DNA of 64,000 bases, taken from NCBI RefSeq assembly GCF_900537065.1, contig NZ_UNRC01000002.1:222342-286341 (forward strand), written 5' to 3'. A program made the translations under genes and the position numbers. The notes below the pieces were generated by a model. That model saw only the letters and a program-made list of their open reading frames with translations. It was not told the origin of the DNA and did no database searches. Shown here in pieces: positions 1-9,866 of the stretch. Each line of letters opens with the position of its first letter. Position 1 is the first letter of the stretch. Origin of the DNA: Sphingorhabdus sp. Alg239-R122 (lineage in GTDB: Bacteria; Pseudomonadota; Alphaproteobacteria; Sphingomonadales; Sphingomonadaceae).

Positions 1-168
1 GGCCGCACGTCGCTGGCCATTCGCATCGATGTGATCGCTACAAGATCGCGCGGGGCAGAGGAAGTGCGGGTCACAAGCGGCCTGTTCACTTTCGTGGCGC
101 TGGATGAAAACCACCGGCCCAGAGTCATTGATAAGAGTAACTTGCCTGAGGGCCTGAAGGGCGTTTAG
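1..168 (+). CDS. Acyl-CoA thioesterase, C-terminal fragment
   Basis: The window opens inside this gene; 55 codons remain, ending in TAG. The visible tail contains TSLAIRIDVIATRSRG, then a strand ending VTSGLFTFVALDEN, which matches the end of the YciA-type hotdog thioesterases (the Gly-Arg-Thr-Ser and the FTFVA strand are typical). Such enzymes hydrolyse acyl-CoA to free acid and CoA in the cytoplasm. The catalytic Asp and start are outside the window, so the subfamily rests on the tail only. Its stop overlaps the stop of the convergent DUF4139 gene by four bases. Confidence 0.7.
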   Translation, partial: GRTSLAIRIDVIATRSRGAEEVRVTSGLFTFVALDENHRPRVIDKSNLPEGLKGV

Positions 169-1739
169 TCCTCTTTCACATCATAGCTGCGATAGCGCAA
201 TTTGCGCTCACCGTTTGCAGGGACAGTCGCGCGCCATATGATACGGCCATTCTTCCTGAATGTCCTGCCTTTGAACTTTTTGAGTGTTTCCTCGTCGTTC
301 GGGTCGAACCGGACTTCGAATGTCACCGGGAAGGCATTGGCATTTTTGACAGTAACGACGTGACTGTCCCAGTTTTTGCCTTCCTTGTCGCCATAATCAT
401 GGTCGATAGTGACATTGCTGGCCCCGCCCAGCATCAATTCGATTTCCTCGCCGACCGCTTTGTCATCCATTGATGCCTCACCGACCAGCTGGCGCAGGCC
501 TAACACGCGCTGGAAAAAAGTGAATTGTCCGGAAGGAAGGGGTTCGCCCAATCCGGATTTCTCTTCATTTTGTATGACGAAAAGTCGTTCGATATCGCCT
601 TCGTCACTGCTGTCTGAAAAAGTGGAGCGGTAGATAATCTCGCCCTCGACCTGTTTTTTCGACAGGAACGCGACCTGCTTCTGGCTTTTCGCAGCCACAG
701 TTACGGGGAAGGGGATGCGATAGAGCTTGAGGTCGCCCAGCTCCTCACGTTTAGCGACACGTGTGCCAGTCACTACAATGAATTCATCGGCTGCAGACTC
801 CATGCGCATGGCAATAGGGGCAGAGGCAGGGGGCGGTGGAGGAGGTGGCGGCGGTATCGCGCCATACCTGGCTCTGCCAAGGCCGCTAGTTGTGGTGCCA
901 TAGGGCCAGCAGTTAAAGCTGATATCCTGTCTTCCGGAGGGCGAGCTACCTGCTCCATTCCTATCATCGTCCACACGGTTGACTGTCCCCGCGATGGCAT
1001 TGGCGCTGGCATTCACAAAGCTGGTATCATCTGCGCTCGCCATGGTCATCCAGCCGAGCAGGTCTATCCGGTTGCCAGCACTGTTCAGTTCCGCCACATA
1101 ATTCGCCTGCCAGTCGAAATTGCTGGCGAGATAGGTAAGGGTGACCTGCATGCGCCCGCCCGGTTGATTACCCATGACCACCGAGAGTGTGGGTTTGGCG
1201 GTCAGGCCGCTTGGGACGGAGGGAAACAGTAGTGTCTGGTCCAGTCCGGTGCAGTAGAGCGATTCAAAACCCGCCTCTGTCTGCAATATTACGCGGTCGG
1301 GGTCGGAGCGGATTGTGCCGCTTTCCGTGGTGACCTCGCCCGTTGCGGGGTTGGTGCGGCGGATGGTCACCCGCTGCCCGGTAAAAGCGTCCAGCAGCCC
1401 GCGCTGTGACAAAAGCCGTGCATCGCGGTTTTTCTCTTCAATGCCGATGCCGCGTACCAGCGCGCTTTGCGGTAAGATGCCGCTGGCCACACCTTCAAAA
1501 CGGAGCGTGACGGGTCCTGCTGGCAGGTTGACTTCGCGTGTTTCGGTGACGAGTGCAAAGCCTTGCAAATAGTCCAGTTCAAGCGGACTTTCCGGATCGG
1601 CATTGGGGTTGCGATATATCGACACTTCCACGGCATCCGGGCCTGCGGATGTCACAACCGCATCATTTGCACCCTGCGCCAGGGCGGGTATGGCCATAAT
1701 GACTGGCAATATTGCCAATAAAGATAAGAAGATACGCAT
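165..1739 (-). CDS. Exported DUF4139 domain protein with poly-proline linker
   Basis: A 524-residue protein with a clear signal peptide (residues 1-21, ending ALA-Q), so it is exported. The body matches the mucoidy-inhibitor A-like/DUF4139 family: an N-terminal beta domain with RRTNPATGEV near 127-136, then a beta-rich domain with NFDWQANYVAEL at 207-218. The function of the family is unknown. Residues 296-304 are nine consecutive prolines, followed by an Ala/Met-rich stretch and IVVTGTR at 321-327, a motif better known from the start of TonB-dependent receptors. The paralogue directly upstream lacks this insert. It has cysteines at 163 and 277 that could pair. The two genes are 9 bases apart on the same strand and are probably cotranscribed. 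Confidence 0.75.
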   Translation of the reverse strand: MRIFLSLLAILPVIMAIPALAQGANDAVVTSAGPDAVEVSIYRNPNADPESPLELDYLQGFALVTETREVNLPAGPVTLRFEGVASGILPQSALVRGIGIEEKNRDARLLSQRGLLDAFTGQRVTIRRTNPATGEVTTESGTIRSDPDRVILQTEAGFESLYCTGLDQTLLFPSVPSGLTAKPTLSVVMGNQPGGRMQVTLTYLASNFDWQANYVAELNSAGNRIDLLGWMTMASADDTSFVNASANAIAGTVNRVDDDRNGAGSSPSGRQDISFNCWPYGTTTSGLGRARYGAIPPPPPPPPPASAPIAMRMESAADEFIVVTGTRVAKREELGDLKLYRIPFPVTVAAKSQKQVAFLSKKQVEGEIIYRSTFSDSSDEGDIERLFVIQNEEKSGLGEPLPSGQFTFFQRVLGLRQLVGEASMDDKAVGEEIELMLGGASNVTIDHDYGDKEGKNWDSHVVTVKNANAFPVTFEVRFDPNDEETLKKFKGRTFRKNGRIIWRATVPANGERKLRYRSYDVKED

Positions 1740-1748
1740 TGACCCGCC

Positions 1749-3263
1749 TTACCAGCGTGTATCGTATGTGACTTTCAATATGGTTTCGCCATTGGCGGGC
1801 ACGGGCACCTGCCACACACGGGTATCGGCGGTCCGTTGCTTGCCAGGAATGCTTTCGCTTGGGATGCGTGTGTCGTTCCAGGAATAATAACGCTTCAGCC
1901 CCATCTGCGCGACATCGACTGTGACCGGCTGCGATTTCGCATTGGTTACTTTATAGTGCATGACGGTGCGCCAGAAGTTTTTTTGTCGCTCCACCGTGAC
2001 CGTTTCACTGCCGCCGTCACTGCTGCTGATGCGGTAGCGTGCGGTGGTTTCCCATTCGCCGGGCGAGATTTTGTCGCGGCTGACCATGATGGGCTGCACT
2101 TTCACATCAAACGCTTCACCGGTTTTCAGCGCCAGATCGCTGCCGCCGGGCGTATGGGATATCCGGTTCTCACCGATAAACTGCGCCTGTCCGCGCTGGT
2201 CGCGCATATAGACGCGCACTGTGCCCGCAGGCAGCGCATCGCCGAGGCCACCTTCGCGTGAGGTTGAAAATTTGAGTACTGTATCGGCGCTCTGCGCCTG
2301 GTCACTACTGCCCATCCAGCGGTTGGTATATTGATACGCTTTGGCGGCGGCTGCATTTGCAACATCAAGAAAACTGACCTGTTTCTGCTGCGCATTGGCG
2401 ATAGTGGTGCGTTTGGCGAGCGGATAGATATAAAAATCGGCCAGCGCTTCGGCAGAACCGCTTTCAGTACCCGGACTGTTGCCCCGGGGCTGATTTCTGC
2501 GACGGTTATTATACCGGTTCTGCTGTGCCTGTGCGACTTCGCCGGCGACCAGCAATGTTTTTGCGTTATGGAATGTCGTGCCAGTATTGTTGCGCAGCGT
2601 GATCCAGCCCTGCACATCAATGCTGCCCTTCTGTTCATCAAACAGCGCGACATAATCGGCGTTCCAACCCAGCCCGCGGGAGAGGTAACTGAGCGTGAGC
2701 GGGCGTGTGCCAGCACGGCGCGAATCCACCGTGACCGACAAAGTCGGTTTGGCGCGCAGATTGGGCGGGATGCGGTCGAATATGACGCGCACGGGCAGGC
2801 CATCATCACGCAGGACCTCGATCCGGTTGCCGATCTGCATCACCACACCGCCATTGACGGCCAGTATTTTTGCACGTTCGCGGGTCTGTGCGCCCGTTGC
2901 GGGGTTGGTGCGCAGCAATGTCACCTGCTGCCCCACGGCTTTTTGCATCAATGATGCTGGCGACAGCAGGTCAAAATCGAAATTCTGTTCCATAATGTCA
3001 AAACCGGTACCGCCCAGCGTGACGGTCTCGGGCCGGATTTGTGCGGAAACATCAGGAAAGGGAATGCGGGTGACAGAGGCGGGCACATTCACCTGTCGCA
3101 CGTCTTGTACCAGCGCCAGATTGCCATTATAGATGGTGACGGAGACATCGCCCTGGGCGGTGCTGTCAGGGTCATTAGCGGGGACCTGTGCCGTAACAGG
3201 GCCAGCCAGTCCCCCAGCAACTCCGAACGCAACTATGGATAAGGATATACTATGGGCGCGCAT
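1749..3263 (-). CDS. Exported DUF4139 domain protein (paralogue)
   Basis: A 504-residue exported protein with a signal peptide ending near VTAQ (residue 26). It shares with its downstream neighbour the RTNPATGA motif, AKPTLSV, and the GLGWNADYVALFDEQ strand that marks DUF4139. In place of the neighbour's poly-proline insert it has a basic, Arg/Asn/Gly-rich segment (RYNNRRRNQPRGN) at about residues 252-264, then a low-complexity Ser/Gly piece. A GGGAG ribosome binding site lies about 10 bases before the ATG. The two genes look like a tandem duplication that diverged mainly in the linker. Function is unknown; a cell-envelope role is inferred from the signal peptide. Confidence 0.75.
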   Translation of the reverse strand: MRAHSISLSIVAFGVAGGLAGPVTAQVPANDPDSTAQGDVSVTIYNGNLALVQDVRQVNVPASVTRIPFPDVSAQIRPETVTLGGTGFDIMEQNFDFDLLSPASLMQKAVGQQVTLLRTNPATGAQTRERAKILAVNGGVVMQIGNRIEVLRDDGLPVRVIFDRIPPNLRAKPTLSVTVDSRRAGTRPLTLSYLSRGLGWNADYVALFDEQKGSIDVQGWITLRNNTGTTFHNAKTLLVAGEVAQAQQNRYNNRRRNQPRGNSPGTESGSAEALADFYIYPLAKRTTIANAQQKQVSFLDVANAAAAKAYQYTNRWMGSSDQAQSADTVLKFSTSREGGLGDALPAGTVRVYMRDQRGQAQFIGENRISHTPGGSDLALKTGEAFDVKVQPIMVSRDKISPGEWETTARYRISSSDGGSETVTVERQKNFWRTVMHYKVTNAKSQPVTVDVAQMGLKRYYSWNDTRIPSESIPGKQRTADTRVWQVPVPANGETILKVTYDTRW

Positions 3264-3373
3264 CGTTCATCTCCCTCTTTTGCAAGGGGATGATGCTGCA
3301 TTTTACCCGTTTTGAACAGGGAAATCTTGAAGGGAGAAGTTTTCAGGCGATCCTGGATAGGAGGCGCTGATAC

Positions 3374-4018
3374 CTATTCAGCAGCAACCGCCGGCTTGTC
3401 GTCATCCGCCTTGTCAGTTTTACGGGCACGGGTCCGTTTCGGTTTTTCCTGCGCATCATCGCTGCTGCCAATGGCGGGCGGAAGTGCCGCCATATCGACG
3501 GTGGCTTTCGCATCTTCTTTTGGCGCACCTTCTTTTGGCGCATCCTCTTTCGGCTTGCGGGTACGGCGCGGTTTGGGTTTCTCTGCGGCATCCGGCTTGT
3601 CCGCCTCCACATCTGGGCTGTCCGTATCAGCATGCGTCCGGCGCGGATTGCGGCGAGGCTGGCGGCGATCATTGTGCTCACTGCCATGGCTGTCGTCGTC
3701 ATCGCGGTTTTCATGGCGCGCGGCGCGCTCTGCTTCACGCTTGGCGCGTTCTTCTTCCTGACGCGCTTTACTGTCGGCCAGTACGCGGAAATAATGATCG
3801 GCAAACTGCAGATAATATTCGGAGTTGACGCCGTCGTCATTCATCGCGGCATCATTGGCCAGCTTCTTGTATTTATCCAGCATCTGGGCTGCGTTGCCGC
3901 GCGCCCTGTTGTCGATCCTGTTGGCTGTATCCATTCCACCACGATTATTCGGGCCGCGATTATTGTTGCGGCTGCGGCGGCGGTTATTCTGTCCGCGGTT
4001 ATTGCTCAATTTTGTCAT
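3374..4018 (-). CDS. DUF4167 family basic protein
   Basis: A 214-residue, highly charged protein. The N-terminus is Arg/Asn/Gly-rich (RRRSRNNNRGPNNRGG), which suggests nucleic-acid contact. Residues 33-75 (ARGNAAQMLDKYKKLANDA, then YYLQFADHYFRVL) are the conserved helical core of DUF4167. The rest is low-complexity Arg/Lys/Asp/Glu/Pro and probably disordered. The family commonly follows prfA-prmC in alphaproteobacteria, as here (207 bases downstream of prmC, same strand), so a role linked to translation is plausible but unproven. Confidence 0.8.
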   Translation of the reverse strand: MTKLSNNRGQNNRRRSRNNNRGPNNRGGMDTANRIDNRARGNAAQMLDKYKKLANDAAMNDDGVNSEYYLQFADHYFRVLADSKARQEEERAKREAERAARHENRDDDDSHGSEHNDRRQPRRNPRRTHADTDSPDVEADKPDAAEKPKPRRTRKPKEDAPKEGAPKEDAKATVDMAALPPAIGSSDDAQEKPKRTRARKTDKADDDKPAVAAE

Positions 4019-4225
4019 TCCTTACATGTCTGACATGAGTTTCGCCTGCTCTCAGTGGAGAAGCCTTGCGTTGCAGAGCGTGTCCAATTTTGGCAGGAAC
4101 AAGATCCAAAAGACGGGGATTTCGTGCATCCATCCTTGATCTTCTCTTTAAAGCCGTAGCGAGAGTTTACATGCTTGCCAAGCAAAAACTGGATATTGGT
4201 AGTGGATAACGAAGTAAATTACTGA

Positions 4226-5056
4226 TTAATCTATGATAACTGCGCGTGGGTGCCCTGCCAGATCATGCTTTATCGTGCTGCGGAAACCATTTTCCGAGGC
4301 GATTGCAGTGACCATTTCGGCCTGCGCTGCCCCGATTTCAAATATTACAGGGGCATTTTGGGCACGCAGTTTATCCAGAACAGGTATTAACAGGCGATAG
4401 TCATCCAGCCCGGTCTCACCTGCAAACAGCGCATCATGAGGCTCGTAATCTGCCACATTGGGCGCCAGTTCGGCATTGGTTTCAACATAAGGCGGGTTGC
4501 ATAGAATAAGGTCAAACGGGGTATCCAGCTTGTCGGTCCATCCCTCACAGCTCCAGTCAAGCCGATGGAATGTAGCGCGGTCAGTCAGATCCAAATGCCG
4601 GGCATTGTGCTTTGCCACCTCCAGCGCCGCCGCACTCTGGTCAATACCGGTCCCGTGCGCTTCATTCCATTGTGACAATGCGGCGAGCAGCAACGCCCCT
4701 GACCCTGTACCAAGGTCCAATATGCGCATGGGCGGAGCTTCTTTCAGTGCCTCAATTGCCGCTTCGACCAAGGTTTCACTGTCCGCGCGGGGGATCAGAA
4801 CATCGGGCGTGACGGCAAAATCCAGCCCCCAGAATTCCTGATGCCTGGTGATATAGGCAATGGGTTCATGCGCGATGCGGCGATCCAGCAAGGCCCGGAA
4901 TTCATGAGGCGGACCAGCCTGCATATGGTTCAGCAGCAATGCTGAGCGGCTGACATCCAGCGCGTGTGCCATCAGCAGCTCTGCGTCGAGACGGGGGGTA
5001 TCGCTGATGCCGTCCAACTGCTGTGCGGCGTTGCGAATGGCCTCTGCTACACTCAC
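4226..5056 (-). CDS. prmC: Release factor glutamine methyltransferase
   Basis: PrmC (HemK) methylates the glutamine of the GGQ motif of class I release factors using S-adenosylmethionine. The 276 residues show the family pattern: an N-terminal helical domain, IPRADSE at 88-95, the SAM-binding motif LDLGTGSG at 113-120, and the catalytic NPPY at 187-190. Its start overlaps the stop of prfA, its substrate gene, by four bases (ATGA), which indicates translational coupling. Confidence 0.96.
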   Translation of the reverse strand: MSVAEAIRNAAQQLDGISDTPRLDAELLMAHALDVSRSALLLNHMQAGPPHEFRALLDRRIAHEPIAYITRHQEFWGLDFAVTPDVLIPRADSETLVEAAIEALKEAPPMRILDLGTGSGALLLAALSQWNEAHGTGIDQSAAALEVAKHNARHLDLTDRATFHRLDWSCEGWTDKLDTPFDLILCNPPYVETNAELAPNVADYEPHDALFAGETGLDDYRLLIPVLDKLRAQNAPVIFEIGAAQAEMVTAIASENGFRSTIKHDLAGHPRAVIID

Positions 5057-6138
5057 GCCCCATCCATATTGGCAAGTTTGGCGGCCTGGTCTTCCGCCGT
5101 CAGTGCATCGACCAGTTCGCCCAGACCCGGGCCTTCGAGTATCTCCGCCAGCCGGTGTAGCGTCAGGTTGATACGGTGGTCCGTGACGCGGCCCTGCGGG
5201 AAATTATAGGTGCGGATGCGTTCGGACCGGTCGCCGCTGCCGACCATCGATTTGCGCGCATCGGCCTGTTCGCTTGCCGCCGCCTCGCGTTCCTGTTCAT
5301 ATAGCCGCGCGGCAAGCACTTTCATCGCCTGCGCCTTGTTCTTGTGTTGCGATTTGCCGTCCTGGCACTGCACCACAAGCCCGGTGGGCAAGTGCGTGAT
5401 ACGGATCGCGCTGTCCGTCTTGTTGACGTGCTGTCCGCCTGCACCGCTTGCACGGTAAGTATCGATACGCAGGTCTTCCTGATTGATCTGGACATCGACT
5501 TCATCGGGTTCGGGCAATACAGCCACGGTCGCCGCCGACGTATGGATGCGCCCGCCGCTTTCGGTTTCGGGAACGCGCTGCACGCGGTGTACACCGCTTT
5601 CCCATTTGAGCCGCCCGAATACATTGCTGCCGCGCACCGACATTACCACTTCCTTGAACCCGCCTACATCGGATGCATTGGCGGAGACCATTTCTGTGCT
5701 CCAGTCATTTTCCTCGGCAAAGCGTTGATACATGCGTGCCAGATCGCCCGCGAACAGCGCGGCTTCATCGCCCCCCGTACCAGCCCGTATTTCGAGCATG
5801 GCAGGGCGCGCATCGGCACTGTCCTTTGGAAGGAGCTGCAGCGCCAGTGCCTTTTCTGCCTCAGGCAAAGTGCTGCGGATATCGGCGGCCTCCTCTTCGG
5901 CCATTTCCTTGATTTCCGCGTCCTGCTCCTTCTCGTCAATCAGGCCCTGCAGCACTTCCAGCTCTGCACGCAAGCGGCGGACATGCGCGGCGGCCTTGGC
6001 CACGGGTTCGACTTCGGCATATTCTTTCGACACCGCCACAAACGCATCACTGTCCAGCTCCCCACTAGCCATTTTGGCTTGCAGTTCGTCAAAACGCGCT
6101 TCGATCTGCGCGATGCGTTCGGCGGAAATGCTGGTCAT
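5053..6138 (-). CDS. prfA: Peptide chain release factor 1
   Basis: RF1 recognises UAA and UAG and triggers peptide release. The 361 residues are a full-length RF1. The GGQ motif is at 234-236 within [17 protein letters not shown]. The stop-codon tripeptide position, PxT, reads PET at 190-192 (PAT in E. coli), which still fits RF1 rather than RF2 (SPF). The N-terminal coiled-coil domain covers about residues 1-100. Overlaps hisS upstream and prmC downstream, each by four bases. Confidence 0.97.
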   Translation of the reverse strand: MTSISAERIAQIEARFDELQAKMASGELDSDAFVAVSKEYAEVEPVAKAAAHVRRLRAELEVLQGLIDEKEQDAEIKEMAEEEAADIRSTLPEAEKALALQLLPKDSADARPAMLEIRAGTGGDEAALFAGDLARMYQRFAEENDWSTEMVSANASDVGGFKEVVMSVRGSNVFGRLKWESGVHRVQRVPETESGGRIHTSAATVAVLPEPDEVDVQINQEDLRIDTYRASGAGGQHVNKTDSAIRITHLPTGLVVQCQDGKSQHKNKAQAMKVLAARLYEQEREAAASEQADARKSMVGSGDRSERIRTYNFPQGRVTDHRINLTLHRLAEILEGPGLGELVDALTAEDQAAKLANMDGA

Positions 6139-7388
6139 TGTACGTGCGATACTTTCCGGGCAATTTCATCCAGCGGTACTTCAACTTGCGTACCGGTGCT
6201 CAGGTCCTTGACCGCCGCTTTGCCACTTGCGAGTTCGTCATCGCCGATAATGACCGCGAAGCGTGCACCCGCATCATTGGCTTTTTTCATGCGCTTTTTC
6301 ATATTGCCGCGATAGGCCATATCCGCCGTGATGCCATTCCTGCGTAGATCGGCAATAATGCCGCTTGCTGCCATTTCCGCTGCTTCGCCCAAAGGTATCA
6401 CAACGGCATCAACTACGGGCGCTTCCTTTTCACCGACCAGCATAGCCAGTCGTTCGATGCCTGCAGCCCAGCCGACAGATGGCGTATGCGGCCCGCCCAG
6501 TGCCTCGACCAGCCCGTCATAGCGGCCGCCGCCCAAAACGGTACCCTGTGCACCCAACCGGTCGGTGATGAATTCAAATGCCGTGTGGCGGTAATAATCG
6601 AAACCGCGTACCAGCCGCGCATTGCGGGTCCATGCTACACTAGCCGCGTCCAACCCGGCAGTGACTTTATCAAAGAAAGTGCGCGCCTCGTCCGTCAGGC
6701 TGTCATCAATAATTGGGGCCTCATCCACAATGGGCCGGTCGCGCGGGTCTTTGCTATCCAATATGCGCAGCGGATTTACATCCAACCGGGTCTGGCTGTC
6801 CTCGGACAGGTCGCCGCGATACTTCTCAAAATGCGTGACCAGCGCTTCGCGCCACGCCGCGCGGCTCTCCGGATCGCCCAGCGTGTTGAGGTGCAGCGTT
6901 ACACCGTCATCAATGCCCAGTTCTTTCAAAAGCTGGTCGGCCATCACCAGCAGCTCGACATCGGCGGCAGGTTCGCCTGCGCCCAGTATCTCGGCATCAA
7001 TCTGGTGAAACTGGCGGTAGCGCCCCTTTTGCGGGCGCTCATAGCGGAATAGCGGGCCGTGTGTGGCCAGTTTGAGCGGGGCGTGCTGCTGCCACCCGTT
7101 TGTAAGGTAAGCGCGCACGATACCGGCAGTGAATTCGGGGCGCAGGGTGAGCGAATCCCCGCTACGATCATCGAACGAATACATTTCTTTCGATACTACA
7201 TCAGTGGTTTCGCCCAGCGAGCGGGCAAAGACTGCCGTCGGTTCGAACACCGGCATTTCGGCGCGCTTGAAATTATACAGCCGCCGTACACGTTCGAATG
7301 TATCAATAACATGGCCGAACGCTTCTTGCTCCGGTCCGAAAATATCCTGTGTGCCGCGCACGGGTTTGGGCGTGTTTATCTTGCTCAT
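6135..7388 (-). CDS. hisS: Histidyl-tRNA synthetase
   Basis: A class II aminoacyl-tRNA synthetase of 417 residues that charges tRNA-His. Motif 1 lies in the first 70 residues. Motif 2 is seen as [19 protein letters not shown], and the histidine-specific signature as [15 protein letters not shown]. The C-terminal anticodon-binding domain starts near residue 325 ([16 protein letters not shown]). It is the first gene of the hisS-prfA-prmC run, and its promoter must lie in the 157-base gap shared with the divergent ppa. Confidence 0.97.
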   Translation of the reverse strand: MSKINTPKPVRGTQDIFGPEQEAFGHVIDTFERVRRLYNFKRAEMPVFEPTAVFARSLGETTDVVSKEMYSFDDRSGDSLTLRPEFTAGIVRAYLTNGWQQHAPLKLATHGPLFRYERPQKGRYRQFHQIDAEILGAGEPAADVELLVMADQLLKELGIDDGVTLHLNTLGDPESRAAWREALVTHFEKYRGDLSEDSQTRLDVNPLRILDSKDPRDRPIVDEAPIIDDSLTDEARTFFDKVTAGLDAASVAWTRNARLVRGFDYYRHTAFEFITDRLGAQGTVLGGGRYDGLVEALGGPHTPSVGWAAGIERLAMLVGEKEAPVVDAVVIPLGEAAEMAASGIIADLRRNGITADMAYRGNMKKRMKKANDAGARFAVIIGDDELASGKAAVKDLSTGTQVEVPLDEIARKVSHVQ

Positions 7389-7545
7389 AGGAGAGCGCCT
7401 TTAGCGCCTTTTTCGCAGAATCCAAATATGCATGATGAATTATTTATACGGCAGTCCGTGGCACTTCCCCCTTTCGCAGGTGCAGCATTTTGGCTATGTG
7501 GCACGAAAGATTCTCTCATTTGATTCACTGAAAGACACAATTTCC

Positions 7546-8079
7546 ATGAACATTAACGCAATCCCCATTGGTGATAATCCACCCGAAAGCCTGAACGTCA
7601 TTATCGAAGTGCCCGTTGGCGGCGAACCTGTGAAGTACGAGTTTGACAAGGAATCAGGTGCGCTTTTCGTGGACCGCATCCTGCACACGCCGATGCGTTA
7701 CCCTGCCAATTACGGATTTATCCCGCACACCTTGTCGCCCGATGGCGATCCGCTTGATGCGTTGGTGGTGGCCCGTTCACCGTTTATGCCGGGCTGCGTG
7801 GTGCGTTGCCGCCCGATTGCGGTGCTCAACCTGGAAGACGAACATGGCGGTGATGAAAAGCTGCTCTGCGTGCCGATTGACGCTACTTTCCCCTATTACC
7901 GCAAGATTGGTGAGGGCGGCGACCTGCCCGAAATCGTGATGCAGCAGATTGAGCATTTCTTCACGCACTATAAAGACCTGGAAAAAGAAAAATGGGTCCG
8001 TGTCGGCAAATGGGGTGATGCAGAAGAAGCCAAGCAGGTCGTGCTGGAAGCGATTGAGCTGGCGAAGCGGGGCAAATAA
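7546..8079 (+). CDS. ppa: Inorganic pyrophosphatase
   Basis: A family I soluble pyrophosphatase of 177 residues that hydrolyses PPi to two phosphates, pulling biosynthetic reactions forward. The signature DGDPLD is at 66-71, preceded by the YGFIPHT strand, and the metal-binding acidic residues follow. I chose the ATG at 7546 because the protein from here (MNINAIPIGD) begins where the family does; an in-frame ATG at 7432 would add 38 unrelated residues. Divergent from hisS. Confidence 0.96.
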   Translation: MNINAIPIGDNPPESLNVIIEVPVGGEPVKYEFDKESGALFVDRILHTPMRYPANYGFIPHTLSPDGDPLDALVVARSPFMPGCVVRCRPIAVLNLEDEHGGDEKLLCVPIDATFPYYRKIGEGGDLPEIVMQQIEHFFTHYKDLEKEKWVRVGKWGDAEEAKQVVLEAIELAKRGK

Positions 8080-8088
8080 GGCCTGGGC

Positions 8089-8400
8089 ATGAAAAACATC
8101 GCGGTCCTGATAGTTGTTTCGCTTTCGCTCACTGCCTGCGCCACGCCCGAAACGCGGGTGCGCTCAGCGCTGATGGATGCGGGGCTTTCCAGGCCTGTGG
8201 CTGCATGCATGGCCGAACGTATGGTGGACCGGCTATCACTGGTGCAACTTAACAAGTTTAACGGCCTCAAAAAACTGAAAGGCCGTGATGCAGGCGATAT
8301 CAGCATCAATGAATTTGTAAAACGCACCAGGGCTTTGCAGGACCCGGAAATCCTGGGCGTGGTCAGCTCTTCGGGTGTGATCTGCGCAGTGCGATCATAA
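8089..8400 (+). CDS. Small lipoprotein of unknown function
   Basis: A 103-residue protein with a lipoprotein signal (LSLTAC, cysteine at residue 17), so it should be lipid-anchored in the envelope. The rest is helical and basic, with two further cysteines (CMAERMVDRL and the VICAVRS tail). I do not recognise a named family, though similar short proteins occur in sphingomonads. It begins 10 bases after ppa and may share its transcript. Confidence 0.65.
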   Translation: MKNIAVLIVVSLSLTACATPETRVRSALMDAGLSRPVAACMAERMVDRLSLVQLNKFNGLKKLKGRDAGDISINEFVKRTRALQDPEILGVVSSSGVICAVRS

Positions 8401-8534
8401 AGCCTGTTGCATGGTCCGGGTCTGCGCTGCATTCCATGCATTTGGCCCCTTCCATTTATCCGCCGCCTATGCTTTAGCTTGGCACCAACAGATGGACTCG
8501 CATCAGGTTTTTTCAGAAAGGTGAATTCCCTCCC

Positions 8535-9734
8535 ATGAACATCCATGAATATCAGGCAAAAGAACTGCTCGCGAAATATGGCATTGGCATCCCGACCGGC
8601 CATGCTGCGATGAGTGTCGAAGAAGCTGTGGCGGCAGCGGAAAAGCTGCCCGGTCCGCTCTATGTCGTGAAATCGCAGATTCATGCAGGTGGCCGCGGCA
8701 AGGGCAAGTTCAAGGAACTGGATGCGGATGCAAAAGGCGGTGTGCGCCTTGCCAAATCGGCAGATGATGTGCGTCAGGATGCGACTGACATGCTTGGCAA
8801 CACATTGGTGACTATCCAGACCGGAGATGCGGGAAAGCAGGTCAATCGGCTGTACGTGACCGATGGCGTCGATATTGAAAGCGAATATTATCTCTCCATG
8901 CTGGTTGACCGTGCCACAGGCCGTGTGTCGATGATTATATCAACCGAAGGCGGCATGGATATTGAGGCAGTGGCACATGACACGCCCGAAAAAATTACCA
9001 CCATCACAATTGATCCCGCGCAGGGTTTCATGCCGCACCATGGCCGTGCCGCTGCTTTTGCGTTGAAACTGGACGGTGCGCTTAACAAGGCATGTCAGAA
9101 GCTGACGAAGCAGCTTTACACCGCGTTTATGGATCTTGACTGCGAGATGCTTGAAATCAATCCGCTGGTAGAAACCAAGGACGGGCAACTCTTGGTGCTT
9201 GATACCAAAATGAGCTTTGACGGTAACGCCATGTTCCGCCATCCCGATGTTGAGGCGCTGCGCGATGAAACCGAAGAAGATCCGGCAGAAGTCGAAGCCA
9301 GTAAACATGACCTCGCGTACATCAAACTTGATGGCAATATCGGTTGTATGGTGAACGGTGCGGGCCTTGCCATGGCAACAATGGATATTATCAAGCTGAA
9401 CGGCGCGTTCCCTGCCAATTTCCTCGACGTAGGCGGCGGCGCGACTACTGAAAAAGTAACTGCGGCGTTCAAGATCATTCTCGCTGATCCTGCTGTGGAG
9501 GGCATTCTCGTCAATATCTTTGGCGGGATTATGAAATGCGACATTATCGCGCAAGGCATTGTTGAAGCAGCGAAAGAAGTGAACCTGTCGGTACCGCTCG
9601 TTGTTCGTCTGGAAGGCACGAATGTACAAAAGGGCAAGGACATTTTGGACCAGTCTGGTTTGCCTATCGTCAGTGCGAGTGACCTTGGTGATGCAGCGCA
9701 GAAAATAGTGGCGCAGGTGAAAGAGGCGGCTTGA
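8535..9734 (+). CDS. sucC: Succinyl-CoA synthetase beta subunit (ADP-forming)
   Basis: The 399-residue beta subunit of the TCA-cycle enzyme that converts succinyl-CoA and ADP to succinate and ATP. It opens with [17 protein letters not shown] and the ATP-grasp glycine loop GGRGKGKFK. The C-terminal half has the CoA-ligase fold ([13 protein letters not shown], then [10 protein letters not shown]). The usual partner sucD does not follow; the next genes are etfB and etfA, so the alpha subunit must be encoded elsewhere. Confidence 0.96.
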   Translation: MNIHEYQAKELLAKYGIGIPTGHAAMSVEEAVAAAEKLPGPLYVVKSQIHAGGRGKGKFKELDADAKGGVRLAKSADDVRQDATDMLGNTLVTIQTGDAGKQVNRLYVTDGVDIESEYYLSMLVDRATGRVSMIISTEGGMDIEAVAHDTPEKITTITIDPAQGFMPHHGRAAAFALKLDGALNKACQKLTKQLYTAFMDLDCEMLEINPLVETKDGQLLVLDTKMSFDGNAMFRHPDVEALRDETEEDPAEVEASKHDLAYIKLDGNIGCMVNGAGLAMATMDIIKLNGAFPANFLDVGGGATTEKVTAAFKIILADPAVEGILVNIFGGIMKCDIIAQGIVEAAKEVNLSVPLVVRLEGTNVQKGKDILDQSGLPIVSASDLGDAAQKIVAQVKEAA

Positions 9735-9748
9735 TATTAATCTCCGCC

Positions 9749-9831
9749 ATTCCCGCGAAAGTGGGAATTTTCCTCACCCACCCCGCATAATATGTGCAGT
9801 TGTTATGAAATATAGCCCCAGCCAAGCTGGG
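9749..9831. repeat. Pair of short palindromes of extragenic-repeat type
   Basis: Two compact hairpins lie after sucC. The first, 9749-9768, has ATTCCC pairing with GGGAAT around a GCGAAAGT core. The second, 9817-9831, has CCCAGC pairing with GCTGGG across a 3-base loop and is followed by AATGACG. The pattern of ATTCCC...GGGAATGACG resembles repetitive extragenic palindromes scattered in alphaproteobacterial genomes. The assignment as a repeat is from memory of such sequences and needs a genome search. Confidence 0.45.
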
Positions 9832-9866
9832 AATGACGAACGAAGGATAGAATGATTGACCTATAG

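Noticed and set aside
4019-4225. A gene between prmC and DUF4167
   Set aside because: The 207 bases are AT-richer, with no convincing start, ribosome binding site or conserved frame.
5344-6315. 323-residue open frame opposite prfA and the end of hisS
   Set aside because: It is antisense to clear RF1 and HisRS coding sequence; long shadow frames are expected in GC-rich genes.
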